A stretch of 64,000 nucleotides of DNA, taken from contig NZ_JACIEH010000005.1 of the NCBI RefSeq assembly GCF_014196745.1, positions 124,001 through 188,000 of the forward strand, in the 5' to 3' direction. This document shows, in pieces, positions 39,742 to 48,478 of this stretch. Each line of letters begins with the position of its first letter. The first letter of the stretch is position 1. Made by a program: the position numbers and the translations under genes. This DNA comes from Sphingomonas kyeonggiensis. GTDB lineage: Bacteria; Pseudomonadota; Alphaproteobacteria; Sphingomonadales; Sphingomonadaceae. A model generated the notes under the pieces. That model had not been told where the DNA came from and searched no databases. It saw only the letters and a program-made list of their open reading frames with translations.

Positions 39742-40266
39742 ATGGCTGCTTGGCAAGAAATCACCGGCTTGATCACGTCAAGCACAGGCAAAAGCGCGCT
39801 GCTTTCACTGTTCAGTGCCAGCCTCGGCTGGTTCGGCAATTCATTCGCCGGATGGTGGAAGAGCCGGGATCGGTATCATGCCTATGTCACATGGCAGACA
39901 GGCGAGACGATAAATGGCCCCCGGGAACAGCCTGTCATCGTAATACAGAGCGTTCATTCGCTGCCGATCAGCGTCACGCGGCTGAGGATACGGAACGGGT
40001 TTCGATGGCATACCCACGCATGGGCCTTCGATAGCGAGGATCCCGACTATCCGGAGCTGCCCCGCGCGATCGAACCGATGAAATCGACCACCTTCTGGTT
40101 GAACGGCGATGCCCTGACCGCTGCATCCGAGCAGAGTCGCCTGCTCAACTGGCTTTGGGTTCCCCGCGTGTACGTCAGCGTCGAAACCATGGGGCGCGGC
40201 GAACGCTCGTTCGTGGCCGAACGCGGCCTGAGATGGGATGCACGCCGAAAGCGATATCAGCGCTGA
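39742..40266 (+). CDS. Hypothetical protein
   Basis: A 174-residue protein without a family I recognise. An N-terminal amphipathic or membrane-associated stretch (LLSLFSASLGWFGNSFAGWW, about residues 20-40) precedes a soluble, beta-rich part (AYVTWQTGE, PVIVIQSVHSLPISVTRLRIRNGF, RVYVSVETMGRG). GGGGAGAG upstream supports the start. GC content and codon use look slightly lower than the neighbours, so an accessory origin is possible. Confidence 0.65.
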   Translation: MAAWQEITGLITSSTGKSALLSLFSASLGWFGNSFAGWWKSRDRYHAYVTWQTGETINGPREQPVIVIQSVHSLPISVTRLRIRNGFRWHTHAWAFDSEDPDYPELPRAIEPMKSTTFWLNGDALTAASEQSRLLNWLWVPRVYVSVETMGRGERSFVAERGLRWDARRKRYQR

Positions 40267-40350
40267 GGGGGAGGCATTGCGTAATCTCCCCGCTTTCCCC
40301 CTTGGAAATCATGCCCTAAGCCGTGCGTTTACGGGGACGACAAGCACCAG

Positions 40351-40965
40351 ATGACCGCCGCACCACGCAAACGCCTTTCTCCCGAAGAATCCCGCGACGC
40401 CGCGCTCGAGGCCGCGCGCGAGCTGCTGCTCGAGGCGGGCCCCGGCGCGGTGACGCTGAAGGCGGTGGCGGCGAAGATCGGGCGGACGCATGCCAATCTG
40501 CTCCACCATTTCGGCTCGGCGGCGGGCCTGCAAAAGGCGCTGGCCGCCAGTATCGCCGGCAGCGTGACCGGCAAGATCGGCGCCGCGGTGATGCGCGCCC
40601 GCGCCGGCGCGGACCATGACGATCACGAGGTGGTGGACCTCACCTTCGATGCCTTCGACAAGGGCGGTGCCGGCGCCCTGGCGAGCTGGATGATCCTGAC
40701 CGGCAACCAGGACGCGCTCGATCCGATCCTGGAGGCGATCCACAGGCTGGTGGACGAGCTGGCCGAGGGGCATGACGACAAGACCCATTCGCTCCACGAG
40801 GAGACGCTGCAGCTGGTACTGATGGCGGTGGGCGACGCGCTGCTCGGCGCACCGATGGCCCGGGCGCTCGGCCTGCCGCGGAACAAGGCCCGCGAGATCG
40901 CCGCGGCGCAGCTGTCGCGCACGATGGGCGAGCATCACGGACACACGCATCCCTGCAAGGAGTGA
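40351..40965 (+). CDS. TetR-family transcriptional regulator
   Basis: A 204-residue protein. The N-terminal helix-turn-helix (about residues 13-60) has ESRDAALEAARELLLEAGPG, VTLKAVAAKIGRTHANLLHHFGS, the TetR recognition pattern. The C-terminal ligand domain is divergent, with a His-rich end (GEHHGHTHPCKE) that could bind metal. The small exported-protein gene starts about five bases after its stop and may be its companion. Confidence 0.88.
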   Translation: MTAAPRKRLSPEESRDAALEAARELLLEAGPGAVTLKAVAAKIGRTHANLLHHFGSAAGLQKALAASIAGSVTGKIGAAVMRARAGADHDDHEVVDLTFDAFDKGGAGALASWMILTGNQDALDPILEAIHRLVDELAEGHDDKTHSLHEETLQLVLMAVGDALLGAPMARALGLPRNKAREIAAAQLSRTMGEHHGHTHPCKE

Positions 40966-40970
40966 GTGCA

Positions 40971-41324
40971 ATGATCCTGTTCCCGATCGCGCTGCTGGCG
41001 CTGAGCGTGCCGGACAAGACCTGCAACCTCTCCGCGCAATGGGGCGACAAGCTCCCGAAGAAGAGCGCCAGCGCCCATGAGGTGCGCGACCAGGGCGGCC
41101 AGGCGCTCTGGGGCATCCTGCCCGCGAGCGACACCTCGCTGGAGGATTTCTCCAGCGGCGCCGGCCGCGAGACGCCGCGCCGGCCGATCATCCTCTACGC
41201 CGCCGGCACCGATTGCGCGGTGGTCGAACGCTATGCGGCGATCATCGAGGCCTCGGCCAATTGCGCACCGGACTGGTGCGTGGTGAGCTACAAGCCGGCG
41301 CCGCCGCTGGCGGCGAAGCCTTAG
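40971..41324 (+). CDS. Small exported protein of unknown function
   Basis: A 117-residue protein with a short hydrophobic start (MILFPIALLALSV) and four Cys residues (DKTCNLS, GTDCAVVE, SANCAPDWC), suggesting a periplasmic fold with disulfides. AAGGAG lies eight bases before ATG 40971; a GTG at 40962 is a weaker alternative. It is coupled to the TetR gene upstream. The family is not recognised. Confidence 0.65.
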   Translation: MILFPIALLALSVPDKTCNLSAQWGDKLPKKSASAHEVRDQGGQALWGILPASDTSLEDFSSGAGRETPRRPIILYAAGTDCAVVERYAAIIEASANCAPDWCVVSYKPAPPLAAKP

Positions 41325-41336
41325 GAGCCCCCCCTC

Positions 41337-41359
41337 CAACCCTCCCCGCGGGAGGGTTG
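41337..41359. repeat. REP-like palindrome
   Basis: CAACCCTCCC and GGGAGGGTTG arms enclose three bases, in the 41-base gap between two convergent genes. It may also work as a transcription end, though no T-run is present. Confidence 0.6.
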
Positions 41360-41365
41360 AGCAAG

Positions 41366-43330
41366 CTACTCCGCCGCTGCCCGACCGGCGCGGCGCGCTT
41401 CCAGCGCCATCGCCTCGTCCACTGCAGTGGCGAGGCTCGCAATGGTGAAGGGCTTGCGCAGCACGATGCGGCCGCCGAACATCGCCGCGTCCGCCTCGCC
41501 CGCGAAGCCGGTGACGAACAGCACGGCGACGCCGTCGATCCGGTCGCCGAGCGCGGCGATCATCTCCGGTCCGGTCTGGCCGGGCATCAGCACGTCCGAG
41601 ACGATCAGGTCGAGGCCCGGCACCAGTGCGAGTGCGGAGGGCGCCGCGAGCGGATCGTCGCAGCCCGTGGCACTGTGGCCCAGTTCCTCGAGTGCCCCCA
41701 GCGTTGCCGCCAGCACGCGCGGATCGTCCTCGACCACCAGAATCTCCAGCGGCCGGCCGACATGCTCGGCCGGGGCCTCGGCTTCGGTGGCGGCCTGCGC
41801 CACTTCGCCCTCGCCGAGATGGCGGGGCATGTAGAGCGTCACGCGGGTGCCCTGGCCCGGCGCGGTGTCGATGCCGATCTCGCCACCCGACTGGCGGACG
41901 AAGCCGAAGATCTGGCTGAGCCCCAGCCCGGTGCCCTTGCCGACCGGCTTGGTGGTGAAAAACGGCTCGAACACGCGGCCGAGCACTTCGGGCGTCATGC
42001 CCATGCCGGTGTCGCCCACTTCGATCGTGACATAGTCGCCCGCCACGCACTCGCCGACCTGGTTCTCGGCCAGGCTGGTGCCGCCCGTGACGAAGCTGAG
42101 GGTCCCCTGCCCCTCCATCGCGTCGCGCGCATTCACCGCAAGATTGAGCAGCGCATTTTCCAGCTGGTGGCGATCGACCCAGATCCGCCAATCCATGCCG
42201 GCGTCGGAGGTCGCCACCGCGATGCCGTCGCCCAGAGTGCGGTCGAGCAGGTCGGCCATGCCGTCGATCAGCGCGCCGGCCTCCACCGCCTCGGGAAGCA
42301 GCGGCTCGGCGCGGGAAAAGGCGAGCAGGCGGCGGGTGAGCGCTGCGGCTCGGTTGGCCCCCTCCATCGCATTCTCGATATGGCGCTGCGCATCGGGTCC
42401 GCCGGTGTGGAGATGGCGCTTAGCGAGCTCCAACCCGCCTAGAACCACCGCCAGCATATTGTTGAAATCATGGGCGATGCCGCCAGTGAGCTGGCCGACC
42501 GCCTCCATCTTCTGCGCCTGGCGGAGCTGTTCCTGCGCCGCCTCGCGCTCGGCGGCCTGGGTGCGCAGCTGCGCGGTCGCATCGGCGACGGCGCGCTGCA
42601 GCTCGACGGAGCGCTCACGCTCGGTCTCGGCATTGGCATCGGCGACCGCACGCTCGCCCTGCGCCTCGATCGCCAGCCAGCCGAGCAGCACCGCGCCGAG
42701 GACGATCAGAACGCCGAAAGCGGTGAGCACCCGCGCTGCCAGGCCCGAATTGGCGAGCAGGTCGGCCGCCGCCTTAGTGCGGTCGTGCAGAATGATCCGC
42801 TCGGCATCGACGACTTCGTTGAGCACCTGTTCCAGCTGGGCGCGGGCCGGGCTCATCCGGACCTGGTAGTAGCTGCCCCAGGCGTCGCGGTGACGCTTGT
42901 AGGTCGAATAGAGCGCAGTGCCGGAAAGCTCCTTGCCGCGGGCGTCGAAGGCCTGTTTCAGCCGGACCATGCGGGCCTGCTGATCGGGATTGTCGGCGGT
43001 GATCTGCTTCAGCCGGGTGAGCTGCTCGCCGGCACGGGCCCATTGGTCGCCATATTGCTGGCCGAGATTCTTGTCGGCACTCACCACATAGCGGCCGAGC
43101 GCTGCCTCCGCCCCGGCGATCGCGCCGGAGAGCTGGTTGGCGCGCATGATCACGTCGAACGTGTGCTGCTGGCGCGCGATCGCACGGTCACGCTCGGCGT
43201 CGGTACGCTGCTGGAGGAGGGCCACCGCGACGAGCACGGCGATCCCCAGCAGCGCAAGCGCGCCGAGCATCAGGAACCGCCAGTTCGTCGCGCGAACCGC
43301 ACGCTCCAGAGCGGTGTTACTCTCACTCAT
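41366..43330 (-). CDS. Hybrid sensor histidine kinase with CHASE3-like domain and receiver
   Basis: A 654-residue protein. It has a membrane segment at about residues 18-40, then a periplasmic CHASE3-like helical region (QLSGAIAGAEAALGRYVVSA), a second membrane segment near 200, and a coiled coil. The HisKA segment has GIAHDFNNMLAVVLGGLELA, with the phospho-acceptor His of the HDFNN type. The ATPase domain has NLAVNARDAM, GDTGMGM and GKGTGLGLS. The C-terminal receiver has ILVVEDDPRV, IVSDVLMPG and LRKPF. It has no adjacent regulator. The start at 43330 lacks a good ribosome site; GTG at 43363 is an alternative. Confidence 0.9.
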   Translation of the reverse strand: MSESNTALERAVRATNWRFLMLGALALLGIAVLVAVALLQQRTDAERDRAIARQQHTFDVIMRANQLSGAIAGAEAALGRYVVSADKNLGQQYGDQWARAGEQLTRLKQITADNPDQQARMVRLKQAFDARGKELSGTALYSTYKRHRDAWGSYYQVRMSPARAQLEQVLNEVVDAERIILHDRTKAAADLLANSGLAARVLTAFGVLIVLGAVLLGWLAIEAQGERAVADANAETERERSVELQRAVADATAQLRTQAAEREAAQEQLRQAQKMEAVGQLTGGIAHDFNNMLAVVLGGLELAKRHLHTGGPDAQRHIENAMEGANRAAALTRRLLAFSRAEPLLPEAVEAGALIDGMADLLDRTLGDGIAVATSDAGMDWRIWVDRHQLENALLNLAVNARDAMEGQGTLSFVTGGTSLAENQVGECVAGDYVTIEVGDTGMGMTPEVLGRVFEPFFTTKPVGKGTGLGLSQIFGFVRQSGGEIGIDTAPGQGTRVTLYMPRHLGEGEVAQAATEAEAPAEHVGRPLEILVVEDDPRVLAATLGALEELGHSATGCDDPLAAPSALALVPGLDLIVSDVLMPGQTGPEMIAALGDRIDGVAVLFVTGFAGEADAAMFGGRIVLRKPFTIASLATAVDEAMALEARRAGRAAAE

Positions 43331-43375
43331 TACGGGGTCGTTTTTAGTCGAGCCCGTGCGCACAGAAAAGAGTCC

Positions 43376-44638
43376 TTAGCCGATAACGCCCACGGCCTGG
43401 CCCGCCGCCTTGAACATGCCCAGCACGCGCTGGATCTGCTCGGCGGTGTGCTCGGCGCAGAGGGAGCAGCGCAGCAGGAAGGTACCGGCCGGCGTCGCGG
43501 GCGGACGGGCGAGGTTCACATAGAGGCCGCCCTCGAGCAGCGCCTGCCACATCATCGCGCCCTGGACCTGATCCTCGAGGATCACCGCGATGATCGCCGA
43601 ATCGGGGTTCTCGGTGCCGAGCTTGAAGCCCATTTCCTTAAGGCCGCCGTGCAGCGTGCGGGCATTCTCCCACAGATGCGCGCGCTTGTTGTGGGCATGC
43701 ATCAGCTTGCGGATCGAAGTCGCCGCGGTCGCCACGACGCTGGGCGGCAGCGAGGCGGTGAAGATGTACGGACGGCAGGCAAGGCGGATCGCCTCGAACT
43801 TCGGGTGGTTCGACACGCAGAAGCCACCGACGGTGCCGACCGACTTGGAGAAGGTGCCGACGACGAAATCGACCTGGCCTTCCAGGCCCTGCTCTTCATA
43901 GACGCCGCGACCGTTCGGGCCGAAAAAGCCCATCGAGTGCGCCTCGTCCGACAGCACCATCGCGCCGTGCTTCTTGGCGACCTCGACCATTTCCTTCAGC
44001 GGGGCGATGTCGCCGAGCATCGAATAGACGCCCTCGAGCACCACCAGCTTGCCGGCTTCCTTGGGCAGGCGGCCGAGGCGCTTGTCGAGATCCTCGACGC
44101 TGTTGTGGCGGAACCGGACGATCTCGGCATTGCCCTGCTTGCAGCCGTCATAGATCGAGGCGTGGCTGTCCGCATCGAGGATGACGTATTCGCCCTTCCC
44201 CACCAAAGTGGAGATCATGCCGAGATTGGCCATGTAGCCGGTCGAGAACACGATCGCGCCGGTGACGCCGTAGAAGTCGCGCAGCGCCTGCTCGACTTCC
44301 ATGTGATCGTGGAAGGTGCCGTTGAGCATGCGGCTGCCATTGGTGCCGGAGCCGAACTTCTCCAGCGCGTCCTTGCCGGCCTGGATCACGTCCGGATCGA
44401 ACGTCATGCCCATGTAGTTGTAGGTGCCGAGCAGGATCGTGTCCTTGCCCTTGATCACCGCCTCGGTGGGCGACTTCACCTGCTCCATCACCACCGCGTA
44501 GGGATCGGTGACGCCGCTGGCGAGCAGGCGCTCGCGCTCGTTGATCAGCGCGTCGAACTTCGACATCAGGTCGGTTTCGGGAGCGACTTCGGCCGGGTTG
44601 GCGGGGAGCGCGTCGGCGGTGTTCAGGCCATCGGTCAC
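43376..44638 (-). CDS. spt: Serine palmitoyltransferase
   Basis: A 420-residue PLP enzyme that condenses serine and palmitoyl thioester to 3-ketodihydrosphingosine, the first step of sphingolipid synthesis. Length and sequence match the soluble Sphingomonas enzyme. Markers are KDTILLGTYNYMGMTFDP, DADSHASIYDGC (stacking His159), LSDEAHSMGFFG (Asp231, His234) and GTFSKSVGTVGG with the PLP-binding Lys265, verified by codon position. The start is GTG at 44638, six bases after the acp stop, so the two genes are coupled. Confidence 0.97.
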   Translation of the reverse strand: MTDGLNTADALPANPAEVAPETDLMSKFDALINERERLLASGVTDPYAVVMEQVKSPTEAVIKGKDTILLGTYNYMGMTFDPDVIQAGKDALEKFGSGTNGSRMLNGTFHDHMEVEQALRDFYGVTGAIVFSTGYMANLGMISTLVGKGEYVILDADSHASIYDGCKQGNAEIVRFRHNSVEDLDKRLGRLPKEAGKLVVLEGVYSMLGDIAPLKEMVEVAKKHGAMVLSDEAHSMGFFGPNGRGVYEEQGLEGQVDFVVGTFSKSVGTVGGFCVSNHPKFEAIRLACRPYIFTASLPPSVVATAATSIRKLMHAHNKRAHLWENARTLHGGLKEMGFKLGTENPDSAIIAVILEDQVQGAMMWQALLEGGLYVNLARPPATPAGTFLLRCSLCAEHTAEQIQRVLGMFKAAGQAVGVIG

Positions 44639-44644
44639 GTCAAA

Positions 44645-44887
44645 TCAGCCCTTGAGCTTCTGTACCGCATCGACCAGCTGGCCGATATTCTCGATCTCGG
44701 CCTGCATGTTCATCGTGATGATGATGTCGAACTCGTCCTCGATCGCCGCGACGAAATCCATCACGGTCAGGCTGTCCCACTCCAGGTCCCCGGCGAAGGT
44801 GGTGCTGTCGGTCAGCGCGACGCCCTTCTTGTTGAAGGGTTCGATCTGGGTGGTGACGGTCTCGAAGACGGAAGCGCGGTCGGTCAT
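44645..44887 (-). CDS. Acyl carrier protein paired with serine palmitoyltransferase
   Basis: An 80-residue acyl carrier protein. The phosphopantetheine site is DLEWDSLTVMDF (Ser39). The surrounding helix is acidic (AAIEDEFDIIIT). It differs from housekeeping AcpP, which carries GADSLD. It sits directly before spt, as the specialised ACP does in Caulobacter and Sphingomonas sphingolipid loci, and presumably presents the acyl chain to Spt. AGAGGG lies before the ATG. Confidence 0.92.
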   Translation of the reverse strand: MTDRASVFETVTTQIEPFNKKGVALTDSTTFAGDLEWDSLTVMDFVAAIEDEFDIIITMNMQAEIENIGQLVDAVQKLKG

Positions 44888-45205
44888 GGGGTCCCTCTAG
44901 TGATATCGTTACCCAGTGCCAAGCGATTGCGGCGGAAACGGGCCACCGAGGGGGCAGGTGCGGCGGCAAAGTGCACGGAGTCGAGACAAATCATTTCACT
45001 TTGAATCGGGGCGATCGGCCGTGGCGCAAAGGCGCGGTTCCGGCGGCGACAGGGGCTGATCCCGATCATCGGGCGAGGAAACCAGACGAAATCCTACATT
45101 GCAAGGACGCAGGCGCACCTCACCCCTCCGTCATCCCCGCGAAGGCGGGGTGGAGATGACGGGTGTGGATTTGAGCGCTGGCCCAATCCCCGCTAGAGGC
45201 CCGGA
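44888..45205. other. Divergent intergenic region, acp / FAD dehydrogenase
   Basis: These 318 bases contain the promoters of two divergent genes, which I cannot place exactly, and a REP palindrome at 45128-45162. No small gene with a ribosome site was found. Confidence 0.5.
45128..45162. repeat. REP palindrome
   Basis: Nested arms CCGTCAT/ATGACGG and CCCCGC/GCGGGG around GAAG give the common proteobacterial REP form (CGTCATCCCCGCGAAGGCGGG). It is a single copy. Confidence 0.75.
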
Positions 45206-46828
45206 ATGCTTCGTCTCTCCGGACTCTATCTGCCGCTCGACCACACGCCCGAGGCCCTGCCCGAGGCGATCGCGAAACGGCTGGGCATCGAACCGGCCGA
45301 ACTGAAGAGCCATTCGGTCTATCGCCGCGGCAACGATGCCCGCCGGCGCAATGCGATCCAGCTGGTCTATACCGTCGATGTCGAGCTGACCGACGAGGCG
45401 GCGGTGCTGGCGCGCCTGCCCGATGACAAGGACCTGCGCCCGACCCCGGACATGACCTACACCTTCCCGGTGATGGCGCCGAGCGGCTGGAGCGGTCTGC
45501 GCCCTGTCGTCATCGGCGCGGGGCCGTGCGGGCTGTTCGCAGGCCTCATCCTCGCGCAGATGGGCTTCCGGCCGATCATCCTCGACCGCGGCAAGGTGGT
45601 GCGCCAGCGGACCAAGGATACCTGGGGCCTGTGGCGCCAGGGCAAGCTCGACCCGGACTCGAACGTCCAGTTCGGCGAGGGCGGCGCCGGCACCTTCTCG
45701 GACGGCAAGCTCTACTGCCGGGTCAAGGATCCGCGCTTCCTGGGCCGCAAGGTGCTGGAGGAGTTCGTCAAGGCCGGCGCGCCCGACGATATCCTGTGGG
45801 AAGCACATCCGCATATCGGCACCTTCCGCCTCGTCACCATGGTCGAGAGCATGCGGCGCACGATCGAGGAACTCGGCGGCGAATATCGCTGGGAAACCCG
45901 GGTCGACGATGTGGCGCTGGAGCGTACTCCCGACGGCAACCAGCGAATGCGCGGGCTCCATTTGCAGGACGGCAGCTTCCTGGAGGCCGATCATGTCGTG
46001 CTGGCCGTGGGCCACAGCGCCCGGCCGACCTTCGAGATGCTCCACCGGCGCGGCGTCCATATGGAGGCCAAGCCCTTCGCGATCGGGGTGCGGATCGAGC
46101 ATCCGCAGAGCTGGATCGACCGGGCGCGCTTCGGCCAGTGCGCCGGGCATCCGGACCTGGGCGCGGCGGCATACAGCCTGGTCCATCACGCCTCGAACGG
46201 GCGCAGCGTCTACAGCTTCTGCATGTGCCCGGGCGGGCGCGTGGTGGCGGCGACCTCCGAGGAGGGGCGCGTGGTCACCAACGGGATGAGCCAATATTCG
46301 CGCGCCGAGTTCAACGCGAACTCCGGCCTGGTCGTCGCGATCGATCCGGCGAAGGACTATCCTGGCGGGCCGCTGGCGGGGATCGAGCTGCAGCGGCACT
46401 GGGAGGACATGGCCTTCCTCGCCGGCGGCTCCAACTATCATGCGCCGGGGCAGAAGGTGGGCGACCTGCTCGCCGGACGTGCCTCGACCGAGCTCGGCGA
46501 AGTCATCCCCTCGTACAAGCCGGGGGTGAAGATGACCGACCTGTCCGAATGCCTGCCCGGCTTCGTGATCGAGGCATTCCGCGAGGCGTTGCCGGTGTTC
46601 GGGCGGCAGATCGCCAATTACGACCATCCCGATGCGATCATGACGGGCGTGGAGACGCGGACCTCCTCGCCGGTGCGGATCACGCGGGGGAAGGACCACC
46701 AGAGCCTGAACGTGGCGCAGCTGTTCCCCGCGGGCGAAGGCGCGGGCTATGCGGGCGGGATCCTCTCGGCGGCGATCGACGGGATCAAGACGGCCGAGGC
46801 CGTGGCGCGGAGTTTGGTGGGGCAGTAA
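45206..46828 (+). CDS. FAD-dependent dehydrogenase (COG2509 type)
   Basis: A 540-residue flavoprotein. The N-terminal 90 residues form an accessory alpha/beta domain (SVYRRGNDARRRNAIQLVYTVDVEL). The FAD-binding Rossmann motif is PVVIGAGPCGLFAGLILAQMG. NVQFGEGGAGTFSDGKL is typical of this family. The C-terminus is FPAGEGAGYAGGILSAAIDG, the second FAD contact. The substrate is unknown; members are annotated only as uncharacterised dehydrogenases. It is followed by a large REP pair and faces the EamA gene. Confidence 0.88.
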   Translation: MLRLSGLYLPLDHTPEALPEAIAKRLGIEPAELKSHSVYRRGNDARRRNAIQLVYTVDVELTDEAAVLARLPDDKDLRPTPDMTYTFPVMAPSGWSGLRPVVIGAGPCGLFAGLILAQMGFRPIILDRGKVVRQRTKDTWGLWRQGKLDPDSNVQFGEGGAGTFSDGKLYCRVKDPRFLGRKVLEEFVKAGAPDDILWEAHPHIGTFRLVTMVESMRRTIEELGGEYRWETRVDDVALERTPDGNQRMRGLHLQDGSFLEADHVVLAVGHSARPTFEMLHRRGVHMEAKPFAIGVRIEHPQSWIDRARFGQCAGHPDLGAAAYSLVHHASNGRSVYSFCMCPGGRVVAATSEEGRVVTNGMSQYSRAEFNANSGLVVAIDPAKDYPGGPLAGIELQRHWEDMAFLAGGSNYHAPGQKVGDLLAGRASTELGEVIPSYKPGVKMTDLSECLPGFVIEAFREALPVFGRQIANYDHPDAIMTGVETRTSSPVRITRGKDHQSLNVAQLFPAGEGAGYAGGILSAAIDGIKTAEAVARSLVGQ

Positions 46829-46830
46829 CC

Positions 46831-46967
46831 CAGTCCTCCCCGGAGGGGGAGGGGGACCGCTGGCGCAGCCAGTGGTGGAGGGGTAGCGCGCCTCGGGCGG
46901 AATCGCTCGTGGAGATTACCCCTCCACCAGCTTCGCTGGTCCCCCTCCCCCTCCGGGGGAGGATTGA
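46831..46967. repeat. Large REP pair with inverted arms
   Basis: Two arms of about 50 bases face each other around roughly 30 bases. Inner arms are GGTGGAGGGGTA (46874-46885) and TACCCCTCCACC (46917-46928). Outer arms are TCCTCCCC (46834-46841) and GGGGAGGA (46956-46963). Each arm also contains a smaller hairpin (CTGGCGCAGCCAG; CCAGCTTCGCTGG). It resembles a mobile REP doublet or small MITE. The right arm is part of the coding sequence of the transporter gene. Confidence 0.8.
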
Positions 46968-47896
46968 GTGGGCCGCCGATGCGCGGCCACGCAGGTGATC
47001 ACGCTGGCCACCACCAGCACGAAGGCGAACGCCTCCGCCATGGTCGGCCCGCGATGCTCCCAGGCGAAGGCGTAGAGCAGCGCGAACAGCGTCTCGAAGG
47101 TGATCATCTGCCCGGAAAGGGTGAGCGGTAGCAGCCGGCTCATCCGGTTCCACAGCGCATTGCCGACGATCGAGGCGAAGACCGCGACGCCCGCCGAGAC
47201 CGCGACGAACAGCGCCCAGTCCCCTGCCCCATGGCTGCCCGTGCCGAGCAGCAGGGCGAGTGGGATCAGCGCCAGGCTCTGCGCGCCGGTGGCGATGCCG
47301 ATCAGCAGGCTCCAGTCGTGCGACGACACTGCCTTCACCCGCGCGAGCATATGGTTGTTGTACACCGCATAGGCGCCCCAGGATGCGAGCGCGCCGATCG
47401 CGCAGGCGAGCCCGGCGAACTGGGCGGCGACCGGACGGGCCGAGGGCAGGAACAGCGCCTGCCAGCCGATGCAGAGCGCCCCGGCGGCGCAGAGCAGCAG
47501 TGAGGGGGCGAGCCGGGCAAGTGGAACCGCATCCTTTGCGCGGCTGCCGGCGATGGTCACCAGGACGGGCAGGAAGCCGATCACCAGCGCGGTGATAGCG
47601 GCACCGCCGAGCTGCACGGCGCTGGCGAGCAAAACGTAGTAGAGCGTGTTGCCGGACAGTGCGAGCCAGCCGAGCGCGCGCCATTCCGCCCCGCCGATGC
47701 TGGCCGAGACGGTGCGCCAGCGCGGGGCGAGCAGTGCGGCGGAGAGCAGGCCGTACGCCAGGTAGCGGCCGATGGTCAGCTCGAGCGGGCCGAAGGCGCG
47801 GGCCAGCTCCGGCGCGAGGAACACCAGGCCCCAGAGCGCGCCGGCAGCGGCACCGCACAGCACGCCCAATAGCAGTGATCCGCGTTCGCTCGGCAT
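46916..47896 (-). CDS. EamA/DMT-family transporter
   Basis: A 326-residue inner-membrane protein with about ten hydrophobic segments in two EamA repeats (GAAAGALWGLVFLAPELA; ASWGAYAVYNNHMLARV), as in drug/metabolite exporters. The last 17 residues, TQSSPGGGGGPAKLVEG, are encoded by the arm of a REP element, so the natural C-terminus was replaced or extended by the insertion. GGAG five bases before ATG fixes the start. It is divergent from an Lrp-type regulator 89 bases away, which probably controls it. Confidence 0.9.
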   Translation of the reverse strand: MPSERGSLLLGVLCGAAAGALWGLVFLAPELARAFGPLELTIGRYLAYGLLSAALLAPRWRTVSASIGGAEWRALGWLALSGNTLYYVLLASAVQLGGAAITALVIGFLPVLVTIAGSRAKDAVPLARLAPSLLLCAAGALCIGWQALFLPSARPVAAQFAGLACAIGALASWGAYAVYNNHMLARVKAVSSHDWSLLIGIATGAQSLALIPLALLLGTGSHGAGDWALFVAVSAGVAVFASIVGNALWNRMSRLLPLTLSGQMITFETLFALLYAFAWEHRGPTMAEAFAFVLVVASVITCVAAHRRPTQSSPGGGGGPAKLVEG

Positions 47897-47985
47897 GCTC
47901 CATTCCCTTCGAGATGGGGAATATCATCACCCGTGCGGGCTGAGCGCTCTTGATTTGCCCTTCGGATGCAACAAAAACTCGCTGC

Positions 47986-48474
47986 ATGGCTCAGGAACGC
48001 GACAAATCCGCACGGGCGCTCGACGGCTTCGATCGGGCGATCCTGCGACTCGTGCAGGCCGACAACAAGATGCCGCAGCGCAGGATCGGCGAGGCGGTGA
48101 ACCTGTCGGCGGCGGCGGTGCAGCGGCGTATCGCGGCGATGGAGGCCGCGGGCGTGATCGCGCGCAACGTGGCGATCGTCGATCCCGACGCGGTGCCGCT
48201 GACCATCACCTCGATCGTCGAGGTGCAGCTGATCAACGAGCATGCGCCGACGGTGGAGCTGGCCCGCCGGATGTTCCTCGACACGCCCGAGGTGCAGCAA
48301 TGCTACTACGTCACCGGCGGGGTGAGCTTCATGCTGGTGATCGTGACGTCGGACATGCGGGCCTATTCGGCGCTGACCAGGAAGCTGTTCGCCGAGAAGG
48401 CATTCATCGCCAGCTATCGATCGCTGATCGCGCTCGACCGGGTGAAGGCCGATACGAGCATCATCATTCCCTGA
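47986..48474 (+). CDS. Lrp/AsnC-family transcriptional regulator
   Basis: A 162-residue protein. The N-terminal winged helix has LDGFDRAILRLVQADNKMPQRRIGEAVNLSAAAVQRRIAAMEAAGVI. The C-terminal RAM ligand domain has CYYVTGGVSFMLVIVTSDMRAY. These regulators sense amino acids and often control a divergent exporter, here the EamA gene. The start at 47986 gives an 11-residue lead before the HTH. Its 3' end is four bases from the convergent HAD gene. Confidence 0.92.
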   Translation: MAQERDKSARALDGFDRAILRLVQADNKMPQRRIGEAVNLSAAAVQRRIAAMEAAGVIARNVAIVDPDAVPLTITSIVEVQLINEHAPTVELARRMFLDTPEVQQCYYVTGGVSFMLVIVTSDMRAYSALTRKLFAEKAFIASYRSLIALDRVKADTSIIIP

Positions 48475-48478
48475 GAGC

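Noticed and set aside
41366..43330. Hybrid kinase as part of the spt/acp transcription unit
   Set aside because: It is 45 bases downstream of spt on the same strand, but no functional tie is visible, so no joint role is claimed.
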